Source: Rostratula benghalensis
Taxonomy: Eukaryota > Chordata > Aves > Charadriiformes > Rostratulidae
DNA length: 64,000 nt
Reading direction: 5' to 3'
Assembly (NCBI GenBank): GCA_013399305.1
Contig: VXAI01000013.1
Coordinates: 4,221,279 to 4,285,278 of the forward strand
The notes beneath the pieces were generated by a model. It made no database searches. It was not told the origin of the DNA and saw only the letters and a list, made by a program, of their open reading frames with translations. Each line of letters starts with the position of its first letter. Position 1 is the stretch's first letter. Of this stretch, positions 1-13,881 are shown one piece after another. The position numbers were made by a program, and so were the translations under genes.

Positions 1-1482
1 TTTCAGTTGTTGTTGCCTACAGGAGACCAGCTTATCCATGCCAATAGCTTTGCTGGAACAAATTGAATAATCAGTTTTCAGGGAAAAAAATGGTTTGACC
101 CTCTGTTATCCTCTTCAATGGCTTCAGAGGACTAACCTAGAGTTTAAAAAGCAGCAAAATATCAAGAAGAAATTCTGCTCTGATCAGCATTAGGAATCTG
201 TCTAGAGGAATAGATACATCTCTCTCCTGTAATAATGAACTATGTGTGCAATTGTCAGACAGTAATTGATTTGTGCTTAAAGGACTGAAAAATGAAGCAT
301 GAATACAAAATAGGTGATATGCTCAAATTACAGAAGAAACCTGTGGTAGAGTCTTGACTTGAATCTAGTTCTTCTGAATGCAGACCTTGTGCTTAATACA
401 ATTACTTGTACAAATGAACTGAATAACAGTTGTGCCAAATTTCTTTACTTCGGTACGCTTATTTTTTTTCTGGCTTTCCACATTAATTGTCATGAATAGT
501 TCATTTTCTGCATATAGTTCATATAAACATATATATAATGCAAGAAAACAAATATCCGATCATAATCAAGTAGACAGAGCTCTCTTATTTTTCTACCAAC
601 ACATTTCTGATGTCTACTAACAAAATGCATATAAGTAAAGATATATTTTCATACTCTGAATAAAAGTTTTCATTACAGAATGCACAGTTCTGTGTATTTT
701 ATTTATTGCATTTTATTAAGGTACCTACAAGACTTAAGCTTTAATGCATTTGTATGGATCTTTTTGTCCTTCTAGTTACTTCAGGTCTAAGCTTCTTTAA
801 GGAAAGGTGCAAATTAGCACAATTTATTAGTTATAACCAGAACTATTATGAACACAAATAATGGGTTTATATTACATCTATAAAATCAGGTTTGGGAATA
901 CATGGGTTATTGAGGTCATTGCATGCATAATGTGATAATGAAACAAAGTTACATTTAACTGATTTGTTTAACTGTGTTAATGCTAAAACTTTACATCCCA
1001 GACAAATATACATGATAATTTCAGGAATGGAAAGTGACTTCCATGCCAGCATTAATAAAATTTTAGTCAAAACCTATTATAAACAAGCATCCTCGTATAC
1101 AGTCCAAATAGTTTGTCTTTTTATATTGACAATATTTTCTCAATAAATTAATGTCATATAACATACAAGATGTGGAATTATTGGCTGTAACCTGTTGAAT
1201 TACAGCTCTGTTATTTGGTATACCTTATTAAAGATTAATAGCAGAGGAATTTTCTGTTTTTAGACCAGAGTTCATTTGTTAAATCATAGGAACAAAAATG
1301 TGGTATTGAGTAAATGTAATGTACTACTTCAGATATATTTTCCATTCAGAACATTTTCTTCAACATAAGGTGAATTAATTATTCATGTGATTCTCATGTG
1401 AAGCTACTTCTATTCTCTATCATAGCGATGAACTAATTCATGCTTTGTCATGCCAGTTGTATTTAGCATGAGTTTTCCCTGC

Positions 1483-1500
1483 TTTTTTTTTTTTTTTTTT
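1483..1500. repeat. Poly-T run (18 T)
   Basis: A pure run of 18 T. It may be the complement of a retroposed poly-A tail, but the sequence to its right is not recognisable as a transcript. Confidence 0.9.
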
Positions 1501-2491
1501 CACTCAGGACTGCAAGTTAAATTCTCAAGTAGATTTCCCTTTCATGAACATCTAGGAAGACTAAGGTTGTGACAGTTTCAGAAATTCCTCCCAAAAACAT
1601 TTAGTTCAGATTATATATGTAGATATAGATATAAATATGGGAAATTCCTGAGCTGTTAGGTATTGATGCAGAGCCTGGATTACTTTTAATATAAGTATTA
1701 CACAACTTAGTATGGGCAGCTGAGTAGTCACAATTGCTCAGTAATAATGCTATATCCAATTAGAACTCTGATGCTTTCTAAGTATACACTAATTATGATC
1801 CAGCTATTGCATTCAATGGGACACAATGGATCTTGGCTCAGCTTTAAAGTTCTAATAAAGAGGAATATAAAAACCATGTATGTCTCTGAATCACACCACT
1901 TCAACAATTAGTATTTTTTCAGGTGGAGAAGAGCTCTGTTTTCTTTCCTTGCAGATCCTTTTCTCACAGTTTTCTGCTACAAAGAACATTGCACACAGGT
2001 GGCACAGGTATATCTGCCAAGATTTGAGTACTTTGAAACATGCACGTGTGCTTATTATATGAATTGTTACTTGTGACCATGATAATAATTTTCATTCCTG
2101 CCTGTTGAGCGCCTCTTCTGATTCCAGACTTCCTGCTTGCATGCTTGGAATGCAAAGCCTGAGGTTGCACTGGATTGCCAGTTGCCACATTTCAGAAAAC
2201 CCCTGTATCCCCACCATACCTTGTCACCTGATGTCATCTGACACACATGTTGCTCAAACAGAGCAGGTCTGGAACTGTGGAGATGAGGGAGGAGACTTCT
2301 TGTGTCAGCTCATCAAATGTTTCTAAAAAACATATTATATGTATAAATTACTAAAAATATGTGATTATTTTGCATGGATCTATGTCACAGCTTTCATGCA
2401 AAGCTCAAACACAATGACTACATCTGATCCACATTGTTTTATTTGAATTATCAACAACCAAAATGGTGTGAGGAATGGAGAGAGAAGACAG

Positions 2492-2550
2492 AAAAAAAAA
2501 AAACAAACCCAACCCAACAACCCCCCCCCCCAAAAAAAAAAAAAAAAAAA
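2492..2550 (+). repeat. A-run / CCCAACCC / C11 / A19 composite simple repeat
   Basis: An A-rich run is followed by AAACCCAACCCAACAA, then 11 consecutive C and 19 consecutive A. The nominal 71- and 91-codon frames crossing it are artefacts of low complexity (runs of Phe/Gly or Pro/Lys). The homopolymer lengths are likely to be unstable and error-prone in sequencing. Confidence 0.95.
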
Positions 2551-5500
2551 GTGAGGAAAGAAATGAACCTGCAGCCATTACAGGTGCTACTGCCTCTAAG
2601 AAAGGCAGTTTTTTGCACAATTACTTTAGGGCAATATGGCTACGCCTTTGATGTGTCATTAGACAGCACACAAATGGAGAACATTTCTTTCACATTCTTT
2701 GAAGACTGAGAAAGTTTAATATAAGACATGACTCTTAAAAGGTGGAAGACACTTCAAGGTTGAATCAGTCACCGTTTCCTCCAGTTTTTCCTGTTGTACC
2801 ACATTTGAGTCCCTGTGAGACCTTGTACAGCCCTTGGTCTGTCCTTAGAATGTGAACAGTACTGTCAATAATACTATGTATGAGTCAGATTTAGAGCAAG
2901 GCAATATCATGGTTAATAATATAGAAATAGCTAAGCAGTGATAACAAAAGAAAAAGCCTGCAAAATGTACGCATATTAAAATTACAGAAAATACTACATC
3001 ACTGTGTGTTGGTTTGTGGTAATGGCTTCCATGTCCATGATTTTCCTACTGTCTCCTAACCACATAGCCACTGTTGAGACTCTGCTTAAAGCACAGAGGT
3101 CACTGGTAGAAGCCTACATATAGAGGATATGAACACACTTTTCAGTACGTTAGAGGTACTTTCATGATCAAAGCAAGCAGGTAACATGTTGAACGGATTT
3201 ATTATCCATTTGTCATGTCTGCTTCTCCAGTGTAAAATGAATGTAAAGCAGGTACAGGCTTTCAATTTTCTCTTTCTGCTGAAGAAATTGATGCACTCAG
3301 GAAAAATACAGTTTCTGACATTTGCTTTAGCCATCCCAACCACAATTGCAGAGTCAGAACAGTATTCTTGAGGCAGAAAATATTATACATCTTTACATTA
3401 GCTAGACTTTTATTCATATAATATAATTAAAGAAACAAAGCAACCAAACAAAATCCTCATTTTACAGAATCACAAATTTGGTACTGCACATATGACTGGA
3501 TTTTGGAACTCCTGAGAGGCTTTTTAAAGTGTAGTGAATACCTGCAATTCTAAATCCAGCTGTGCAAAGGGCACAATCTCATGCCCAAGTAAAATTCTGT
3601 GTTTTCATCCACAAATCAATAAACGTGGAGTAATGTTCTTCAGATCAGTTACTTGCATTTCTGCAGTAAAGCAGTGACAGGAAACACAAAAAGCACATGG
3701 AACAATGTTTGTTCTAGACTATAGAATTTCCTGTGTGATGAAGCTCAAAATTATATATGAACAAATTCCTGCTAGGTTCCAGGGACAAAAATTTGAAGGA
3801 GCAAATACACCGATGTTACTGATAAATAATACACAAACATATATATACGGCATAACATAGGATATGTCACTCACTATCAGTTTTGTGGTTACAGATAGCA
3901 TGTTCCTGTGTGTTAGGAATTTGATATATAAGTGAAATGAATACTTGTGTCTGCTCTCATCTCAGGCTGTGGCAAGACTCAAAGCTGTCTGTCAGGAGAA
4001 ATAGACCTACTAATGAAAAGAGGTCAGGGAAGACTACTTAATGCACGGCAGCAAAATTGGCTGTGGAAAAAAAACAACCTGGTTTTCTCTCCTAGCCAGG
4101 CTCTTTAAGCTTCATTCAAGATGAGAAAATCTTGCTCACCTAAGTGAGTCTATTAAAGTCTATGCATGCAGTTGTGCGGGGCCTTGAAAGCAACAATCTT
4201 GGAAAATTAAACTTAGGAGAGTAATAAAGGTTTGCCAGCAAGGGGATTTGGAGAGTAGTAAAAGTCAGCAGGCAAGGAAGATAACGTTGGCTGCAACATT
4301 ACAGATAGATTACCAAGCTGGTCTAAATCACTGGCTAACACTCAGGCAGGAGAGATTGCTTCTGCTAGGAGGATGAATTGGTTACATACACGATATGTGT
4401 TCCCTGCGTACATAGACTTGTTTATTTTCAACAGGATATGAGCCCAGTTACTTTTTTTTCCCAGCTACAACTGAAATAAAAGACGACACAATTTCTTTGC
4501 TCCACCATCTCAGAGGCAGAGTGGTCTTTACCCAAAAAGCTTTGCACCTCGGAACACTGGCATTAACAAGTACTTCTTCAGGTCCTTCCCAGTTTCATTC
4601 AAACCCCATCATTTTGCCATACAAATGCCGAATGCCTGCAACTTTAAACAGGCAATTATCACACTCAGCCAGGTTCATATGTGTAGAGAGAGGCAATATT
4701 TAGAGCATTTTAAGTGACAGAGGTTACACCATATCAGCTGTGTAAAACAAAGCAGATGGTGCATTGAGAAGTATGAGATATGTGCTGACTCTTCAGAAAA
4801 ATATGAGTAATAAACTTTTAAAAACAGGATTCTTATCCCTCTTTTATCCAGAAATGTTGACATAATATTTTATATTTGTCACATGTTCACAACTATGTTA
4901 AAAATCAGGACAGATAGAATTGACATAAATTAATTTAATCATATGTACAAAGTCCGTGTTCAACCTAACTCTGATCTGCTATTTGCCTTGGATGATATTT
5001 CCATTGCTTCCAGCTATCTTTGATACATAAAAAGACTTAATTGTTCATTTCATTCAGCTTGAAACTGTGTTTGACAAACCCATTAACTTCAACAAGCTCT
5101 GTGACTGTCTTTTGTGCACTGAGTAACTTGCTGACAGCAATTAAGACTCTCAAAAGGTATCTGGCTAAGCCAAAAGCCCAAGAGCTTCATAAGGTGAAAA
5201 AAGAAGGTCCTGCAAATTGCTTTTGATGCAATGAAGCTTAGATTTTCATGAAAACCAAGACAATCTAAAATAGTAAAATCCTGTGTTCTTTCATTCCAAT
5301 GAAGGTACTATTCTGCTGTTAAGTGCTTGATTTGAACAGAGGTATCCGGAGTGTATCTCCCTACTCTTTCATCTTCCTCAGTTAAATGAAATTTTCACAT
5401 TATTGTTGAATTTGCATTCATTTTTTTCAAGTTCTCTTTGGTAGAAATACTTACATACTTCTTTGGTTAGAGAAAGAGATGGAAAAACTGATGTTTAAGT

Positions 5501-6104
5501 CCCTTCCTTGGGCATTCCTTGGGCAAATACGTGCATTCATGTATTTGCTCAGAATTAATACACAATCCATAGATCAATTCTGCTGTTTCTTTATGAATTT
5601 GGGCAGACATAATGATTTACACTAAGAATCTTCTCTTTGAAAGCTCTTAAGTCCAATATATTCAACTGCAAAGTTGTTTCCTCTTTAAAATTTTTGACTG
5701 CATTGCAGAAGAATGAGATGAGACTAGACAGCAAAAAGATAAACTGAGAAGGAATAGCAATAGCAATCGCACCAAATTAAGATCAGGTAGAACCACTTAG
5801 CAGATGGAAAGAAATTTCTGCATCGTAGTTATCAGCACTGAATAACAGGTGTGTTAATAGATCAGATTCATCTAATCCTAATTTCTTTCCACTGAAAGAT
5901 TATTTTTATCACTCACTAACCAAAAAGGGACTACGGATTAACTAGCCTGGATATACAGGGCTATGTGAGGTAAATAGCACCTGAGATGTTTACAGTACAG
6001 CGAGCTTGATCCTAAAATAGCAATGAGGATTTTTTTTGGTATTGGTGGGCAAAATGATGGCATACAAGTTTTGATATAATGAAAAAGCGTGTGTATGTGA
6101 AGGA

Positions 6105-6162
6105 GAAGAGAGAGTATGTCTTAAGACACCTAAGAAGAGAGAGTATGTCTTAAGACACCTAA
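6105..6162. repeat. Perfect 29-bp tandem duplication
   Basis: Two adjacent, identical 29-bp copies occupy 6105-6133 and 6134-6162. Each contains the perfect palindrome GTCTTAAGAC. With no mismatch between copies, the duplication is probably recent, or the sequence is an assembly artefact. Confidence 0.95.
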
Positions 6163-8520
6163 TTAAAGACATTGCAATTAGTTATTACTATAGAGACAAC
6201 AGTGATGCAGTGAAATAAAAAGGATTGTTCTGTTCGTAGTGAACTCAAATTGTTTACAGACCAAATTAAATCTGACAATATTAGAAGTTCAAGGAGTGAA
6301 GAAATATATCTGACATAGAGGAAATAATTTAATTACATGTTTCTGTTTAAACCTTACACAGTGATGTCTAAACACAGATTGCTGTAGTGCAAGTCCTTCT
6401 ATAGCTGTGTAAGGGATTGGAATAAGGCGATTTATTTTTTTTTGCTATCTCTCCTTCTCTTGCTGCATAGATCAAGCTCTTAATTTGTGTTACAGTCTTT
6501 TTGGAAAATACTAAAAGATATTCCATGTTATGAGCAAATGACAAAATAAATATTTAACTAAAGTACATCAACGCAAAGTAAGTGCTCTTAAAATCTTGTA
6601 TTGGTTTAAATAGTGTAAGAATATTATAAACATAATTTTTCAGGGCTTTAAACCTGATCAACATTCTTCTTTTTTTTTTTTCTATTTTGTTTTCTTTCAA
6701 GTGAGTAGGGCCTGGTGTGTCTAATATGTAAAGCTTCACTCTTAGCATTAAAAAACCAGGCAGTTTGCCAAATTCACTGAAGTAAGAACCATCAAGACAT
6801 TTTGAAGGCACTCACTATGGCAACCTGAGAAAATTGGCAAAGAACTGTAAATAAAATTAACAAAGCAAGCATTGTGTTTAAAAAGTGTTACCATTTATGT
6901 AGAACACAAAACACAGTAAAGTATTTCAGCAATTGAAATAATTGCTTGGAATTAAAAGTAATAACCACATATAGTAACTACCAATTATCTACATTCTGCA
7001 ATATCTACAATATTAACAGATTAAAAATTACTAAGCTGTGGTGCTGGAAAACATAAAAAAATCAATAGTTTTTGCAGGTTTTTGTTATAAAATGAAGACA
7101 TACATGCAGATGGAAGGAAATTATGAGAATGTAAAAATAATTTACTGGTCTTCAGGTAGACAGTTCTATAATTAGAGGGTTTCTGTTTCTTACATAAAAT
7201 CCAAAAGCACCAGAGATTTCCATACAGAACCCTAAGGCCACCAGCAGAGCAAAATCTTGTGTATAATGTGTTAAAGACAATCAGTTAGGAAGTTCAAGTC
7301 ATCACCAGATAAATAAGCCTGTTTGACTGCTGAGGGGTGATAAACATTGAACACACGTTATCACATTATCAGTAGAATTGGTAGAAATACTTCTTGCATC
7401 TGCTGTAAAACATGTAGTCAGTGTTTGGCTACAAAGAATGTTGTAGACAGTATTGCTTATAAGCTGAATTTGGCAACCAAAGAGATAAGGACAGGGTATT
7501 TTTAAATATTTCTTGTATTATGGTGTAGGGTCATAGTGTCTGTTTCTTTCAGAGCAGCAAATACATTTCATTAATGTCACAAAATATAATGGATATAACA
7601 AGTTCTGAAAGAAAAGATATCAAAACTCTTTTAAAGGCTTGGTGAAATAAACCTATAAACATCTGTTCATTCTGTAGATAGTAACTTCAAAGTAGAAATA
7701 ACAGTAATAAAAAGAAATAGATTCTATGACTTTCCACTCTGTTTTATATCTAAAGCTTTCCTTGTGACACTTACCTCTCCATATTATTCAATTTAAGTGA
7801 ATACTTCAAGAATTGAAGTTCTCTGGTAAAGGTGTTTACAAGAAAAGCAACTTTAAGTGTCATGTACATGGGAAATTATATAATAAAAACATGCACAGAA
7901 GCAATCATGAATCACTGTATATGACCCAAGCATGAGAAATAAATCACACATTGTGATTCCAGGCAATCAGTACAGCTAACCAATAACTTTCAAAACAATG
8001 TCCAAAGTTCTGAATTCTTAAATTTTTTAAACAGCCATAGATATAAACCATAAAGAATTCAATGCATTAAAATAATCTGGGGAAGCCTACATGATCTTGT
8101 GCACATTAAGTAATAGGACATACAGATCTACTACATTTGTCAATCAGCACTTAAGTGGCAGTCCTTTGTGGTCTTTCTCAGCACATTTACATCTGGGACT
8201 AGATAAATTGTGACAGATTAAACAGTTGGCTGTGAAAGAAGTCACACTCTCAGCATTGACATGTTGCAGAAAAGAGAAGTCCCCAAATCCCAAGTCTAAT
8301 GGAGACTGAAATTACTAGCTTTAGTCTTTTCCATTTTGCTCTGTTGTAGCTACCACATCGTGAGATGGTTCCCAATGATTTATGTTGACAGCCAGTAAGG
8401 AAATCAAATCTTCCTCCTCAGAGGACCTTAATGTTCATATCAGCCAGTGGATGATCTGCTAAGACCTAACTGCAACAGTTTTGCAGATATTCTTTCGAGA
8501 TCTAGCAGTCTCTGGCACTA

Positions 8521-8533
8521 TTTTTTTTTTTTT
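8521..8533. repeat. Poly-T run (13 T)
   Basis: Pure homopolymer followed by AACC; nothing recognisable beside it. Confidence 0.85.
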
Positions 8534-8807
8534 AACCTTTCATAAGGGAAAAATTTCAAATATAAGCACAAATGTACACACTAGCACATGTACATGTAGA
8601 GTGGTATTTATCTTAGAATTTTTGTTTCTAAATAGTGGCATCTGATCAATAGATGACACCTGTATCTAATTAAGTAAATTCAGCCACTAAGAGGCAAAGG
8701 GCAATGAACAAGACTGTCTCCTGAAGTGAATGTTGTTCAAGTCAATAAAAAGATACATTGAAGACACCAGAAGATAAAACAGCACATGGAAATAGATCTG
8801 GAGATAG

Positions 8808-8824
8808 TCACTCACTCACTCACT
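8808..8824. repeat. Short (TCAC)n microsatellite
   Basis: About four units of TCAC. A second short TCACTCAC occurs a few bases downstream at about 8831, so the array may be an interrupted longer one. Confidence 0.85.
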
Positions 8825-10904
8825 GTTATATCACTCACTATTATATCATAGAATTTATCATAGTAATTTAGATTCTGATTCCCAACTTTTAAAACTTTCT
8901 CACAGTCAGTAAGGCTCCTGTGTAAGCTCTTATGAGAGTGCTTATGGAATAAAGATGCTGTTCAATGTGATTAGGTGTATAAAAGATGGCTCTTAAAAAT
9001 AATGCATATCAGTAGTACAATAATAAACCTGCTAACTCACTGTGAAGTTGGCATTGATCAGTAATTTCCAATTAAAATCAAAATAGTAGTTTCAACTAAA
9101 GATACGGTTTGTGTAAACTAACTTCCTTAATGGAATACCATAAACAAAATGTTTCATTTTGATTCATACATGCTCAAATTCCTTATATTAATCTTTCCTT
9201 GAGTTTGATCTTAACTCCTGCATAACAGTGTTATCACACTGTATAGGCACTGCAACCCAAGAAAAGTCTACAATTCTGATCATGCAAACCTGCCTTCCTC
9301 AGGCTGAGATGTTGTGTTCAGCACAGATGGTGCAGCCACAATGTTCTCAAGAAGCAGTGACTGCAAATTGTATTTGAACTATAGCTTGCAAAAGGGACTC
9401 TAGAACCTTATGACTTTACTGCTTAACCGATTCAAAATTAAGTGCTTTACTATTTCTTAATCCATGTTCTCTTTTGCTTTTCCTTCAGCTCTTCAGTTCC
9501 GGGAACATTTTTCACATTCCATTTTTTCTATTATTTCTCTGTCAAGACAGAGGATGAGGACAAACATGAAAAATATCGGTATTCACTGTAGCAATTGTAA
9601 AGTTTCTGCCATTATCTTATATTAAATTGGTTTTATGCAGCATATATCAGCAGTTATAAAATTATAACAGTTGTTGAAAGAAATTATAAAACATTTAGGT
9701 AATTATTTATCAGATGAAGAAGTAAAAAAATCTTACAAAATAAACTTTGGAAATGTTTTTTGCTTTGATCTATATGCTTTCCTCTAAATAGGTGTTATTA
9801 TTCTGGATTTTCCATTATATTTTGCAAAGAAGGAAATGAAAGAGTAAGAGAATGATAGTAACATTCTTTGCAATATTATAAAAGTGGTTTAGTAGTAAGT
9901 GATCACATAGATTGTTGGAGGTGTAATATATACTTTTACAATGGAACAATTCATGTTTTATTTCAAAATATCTCAAGTGCATCAGTAAAGCAGTCTGTTA
10001 TTCACATGATTAAATTGAGTGCCTATCTTAAGTGCTTTATTGAATAGTTTTACTTTGTGTTTATGGCATCTTTTAATGCTTGGAGTTCCCATAACATTTC
10101 AAGCATTTTGAAGTAATTTATCATATTTATTACATATTTTTATAGTACTTTCTACATCAATAATTTTATTATGGAACAAAGTATTGCATATATTAGAAGA
10201 ATATTGCTTGATAGTTCAGACAAAGGAAAATATTGTATTTACATGATTTAGTAGTTTTCTATTTTAGAGTCAGAAATTATTTCCATCAGCTATCCTGAAT
10301 TTAACTTAATTTTACCTGTCTGAAGTTTAGGTTTTTAAGCACACCACCTAAGTCATGACTTGCTCTCTGACATTTAAGGAAGTTGACCAAATATTATTTG
10401 GCGTGCTAATGTGCAACTACATAAACTTTATCCACTACCAGCCTGCATAACATTTTTAGTTTCACATAAGAAACTTACCCTTTCTAATTTCATAACAATC
10501 TGATCAGTAGTGTTTTGAGACCCAACCTCCTGATGCCAGGGTTATTTTAAACAAAACAGTGACTTGAACTATTATGCTTGGATTCCTTTCAGCTACCTCA
10601 AAAATACTGCAATTAAAACATTATATTAGTGAGTAATTGGCTTGAAATATCAACGGTCACCAATTTAAAATTGCTTTAAAATAAAATCAAGCAGAAATGG
10701 AAAATTAATTATAATTTATAATTTCTTATTGTTGTTAAAATGTTTTATAGACTAGACTGTCACTTGGGCCATTGGCAACTAAGTACCTCATTAAAAAACA
10801 AAATTAAAAAAAAAAAATTAAAATATGATCCCTAGGAACACTAGCAGTCACAGAGACACCACAAATTGCATCATGGCTTTGTATCCACCTGTAAAATAAT
10901 AGAA

Positions 10905-11600
10905 ACATAAAATTATGGAATTAAAGAATGTTCTAGGTTAGAAGGGACCTCTAAGATCATCTAGTTCAACCATCAACCTAAGAGTGATAAAGAAACCATA
11001 ACTAAACCATGACCCTAAGCACTATGCCAACCCGTCTTTTGAATACCTCCAGGTATGGTGCCTCAACTACCTCCTTGGGCAGTGCATTGCAATGCTTGAT
11101 AAATTTTTCAGTGTATAAATTTCTCCTGATATTTAATCTGAACCTCCGCTGGCGCAAACTGAGGCCATTTCTTCTTGTTCTATCACCTGTGACTTGGGAG
11201 AAGTGACCAACCCCTGCCTCTCCACAACTTCCTTTCAGGGAGTTGTAGAGTGGTAAGGTCTCCCCCCAGCCTCCTTTTCTCTAGGCTGAACAAACACAGC
11301 TCCCTCAGTCTCTCCTCATAAGACTTATTCTCCAGACCCCTCACAAGCTTTCTTGCCCTTCTCTGGACCCACTCCAGCACCTCAATGTCTTTTTTGTGGT
11401 AAGGGTCACAAAACTGGACACAGTACTAGCAATGGAGCCTCACCAGTGCTGAGTACAGGGGTACAATCCCCTCCTGAGTCCTACTCACCCTGCTGCTCCT
11501 GATACGTGCCAGGATGCTGTTGGCCTTCTTGGTCACCTGGGCACACTGCTGGCTCATCTCCAGCCAACAGATGATCAGCACCCCCAATCCCTTGCATATG
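10905..11600 (-). mobile_element. CR1 LINE fragment, 3' half, minus strand
   Basis: Read on the minus strand, this is a 5'-truncated CR1. From left to right on the plus strand it shows a decayed octamer tail (about 10908-10930), the complement of the conserved GGTTGAACTAGATGATC 3'-UTR block, then the end of ORF2 in reverse. Two open segments translate into typical CR1 ORF2 C-terminal sequence: [22 protein letters not shown] and FSLEKRRL (within 11183-11380), and [18 protein letters not shown] with VPLYSALV (within 11426-11611). The 5' truncation falls just upstream of the LGVL motif, near 11600. Only the region after the reverse-transcriptase catalytic motif remains, so no function is possible. 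It is the only CR1 here in this orientation. The plus-strand 65-codon frame over it is antisense. Confidence 0.93.
11183..11600 (-). pseudogene. CR1 ORF2 C-terminal remnant
   Basis: This is the decayed coding part of the minus-strand CR1. It covers the segment after the reverse-transcriptase active site, ending in the conserved RRLGGDL block. Reading needs at least one frame change between the two open segments, so it is broken. In CR1 the intact ORF2 protein carries endonuclease and reverse-transcriptase domains that copy the element's RNA into DNA; neither active site is present here. The call rests on the visible motifs and on close similarity to the copies at 29.2-29.7 kb and 42.7-43.2 kb in this window. 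Confidence 0.88.
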
Positions 11601-13834
11601 CAAGTTACCACACCTGAAGATGTGTGTGACAGCCTTTGTGTCTACATTTCTAGGTGCTGATCTCTTCCTCCTAGGCCAGCAGGTGCAGGAAGTGATAGTG
11701 TTATTTTTTTTCAAACATAATCTCAAACGGGACAGTCACAATCCCAATGAAAAGCTACTAAACTTCTCATTCTCATATAGTGGAGACTAAAATCATTAAT
11801 AATTACATGATGACTTATTCTGTTCTAATTTTCAGTGGCTGTGTACTCATACCATTTTGAGATTGATACTAAGACTTTCTCATATCAAGCCTAACATGTT
11901 TAAATTTGTGTGCCTGAAGCTAGTCATCTGTTTCTATATGAATGAACTGGTTGCAGAGAGTTTTGAAACAACTTTTCAAAGTGTAAAGAATAATGTTACA
12001 ACATGCTACAAAGAATGTGTGAATTTACTATTTTCCATGCTCCAAATCATATTATGTCAAGGACACCTTACCTGAAGGGACATATTGTATCACATTTGTC
12101 TCACCCAACTTGACTTCCAAGATAGTTGTCTAGAATTCCTTTGCAATCAGTGGAGGGAACAGTTCATTTGACCCATATTGGACTTTGCTTTACAAGAGAT
12201 AAATCATACTGTAAGTGAAATCCATTTACTAGACACAGAATCATTCTTTCCTAGATACAGAAAATCATGGATGAGGCTGACACCAACGCTAAAATAACTT
12301 ACATCTGTCACACAAATGAAGCTTCTAAACTCTCTGCAGTATCTGAGGCATCCTGCCAGGCCTGGAAGCTATGGACACAAAATCCATGTGCCCTCCTGGA
12401 GTGGCAGCAGAGTATTTTAGAACACTTCAATAACATTTCAGACGTCTACGAATAGACAAAAAAGCTGAGCCGTTCTACTGCATTGCTCTCAGTGTAAGCT
12501 CAGTCACCCAGCCTATGTGTGAATATATCCATTTAGACATCTAAATTTGAGTATCATCAGCTCACAAGGATCTCACTCGGTAAAGTGGTAGACATCAAAA
12601 TCTGATTGACATGAATCCTAGCATGGTATCCTGTCCTATATACTATACCAAATCTAATGCTTAATTTCAAATTTTTAATTTAGACAACACCGCCTGAATA
12701 ACAGTACTGGCATTTCTCACTGAGGTCCAGTGAACAATTAAAGTATTAAATTCCACTGGCATGAAACAATGCTGTTACTAAGAGAAACAGTCTATTTCAC
12801 CTTTCACTGACACATGTTCGTTCCCGCCTCTGCTCTTTCTACATCTCTGTACAAGCATTTCAGTGGCCATCCAGTGAATTATTCAAGGAGCAGATCCAAC
12901 TGAAAACCAAACAGCAAATACATAACAGCTGTTATTTTTTGTGTCTGTCATCCTGATGTGGTTTACCACAAAGAAAACCAAATCCCTGTGTTAGTGTTAT
13001 TCTGAGGTTTGGAGCAGTAAGCTTTAGAATACTGTAAATGTTTATTGAATTACAACAAGAAGGAATAGTAGCAGAGTTTGGTTAAGACAGTACAGAAAAG
13101 AATCTGTTTAGGAAGGTGTGATTGAAACTGTATGGAAAGGGCAGTCATTCACAGAGACTAAATTGTCAGGTTCTGACAATTCTCAATCCCTTAATTCTAT
13201 AAACAGTCTAATGCTTTCATGGTCAATTCACTAGTGACATTTCTTTAAAAAAAGTATTATTGGTATGGGGTGAAAAGAGTGAGATAAAGTGAATTAAAAC
13301 AATATTAAATAAAACAGATAGCTAATCACAATTACTTTATAATAATCTGAAATAGATTTTAAAAACATTTTTCCATGTTGCCCTGTACATTGCCACATTG
13401 AAATGACTGTCACCACTCAGTTTAGAGTGAAGCAGCAAAAGCAAAGTATATTTCTGATCTTGATCCTGAAACATTTCAAGGTATAATTTAGTAATAGCAA
13501 AAGTAGTGCTTTTGCAATGAATGTCCTAAAGAAAATGCCAGGAACAGTAGCAGGTAACCCAGAGGTGCAATTAAAATTAACCAATATATAATGAATTTTA
13601 AATATGAAAGGTTTTGAAAAACTGCTTCTAGGCTTATCTGTACTTCAATAACTATTCATGGAAGATATGTGCTCTTTATTATCATCTCTGGTGGGATAAT
13701 GTTCAAACAAAAGCAAAAGCAAAATATGTCAAATAAATTAATAGTTAGGAACTATTTTTAAACACTAATTTTACTTTACTAATTAAATTTTACTAAAAAA
13801 ATGCAAGCATTCTCAATTTATAAAAGCAACTTGA

Positions 13835-13881
13835 ATTTATCTGATCTAAATAAAAGTGATGATTTATCTGATCTAAATAAA
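13835..13881. repeat. Two 20-bp direct repeats at 27-bp period
   Basis: A 20-base unit beginning ATTTATCTGATCTAAAT occurs at 13835-13854 and again, identical, at 13862-13881. It looks like a short tandem duplication with a 7-bp linker. Confidence 0.92.

Larger units (their letters stand above)
1..10904. other. Unique AT-rich non-coding stretch
   Basis: No gene or recognisable transposon was seen. The open frames here (about 60-91 codons) have no recognisable domain, no convincing splice context and low-complexity or chance-like translations. The stretch holds homopolymers and short tandem repeats, listed separately where notable. It could be intergenic or part of a long intron; the sequence alone does not decide. 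Confidence 0.7.

Noticed and set aside
2405..2709. 71- and 91-codon frames over the C11/A19 tract
   Set aside because: Their residues are mostly Phe/Gly or Lys/Pro runs caused by the homopolymers.
4120..4180. Possible ancient repeat around CACCTAAGTGAGTCTATTAAAG
   Set aside because: Similarity to a remembered motif is too short and partial to support a feature.
12267..12455. 62-codon frame preceded by a splice-acceptor-like CTTTCCTAGATACAG
   Set aside because: A single weak splice site plus a short frame is expected by chance in 64 kb; the protein is unrecognised and nothing follows it.
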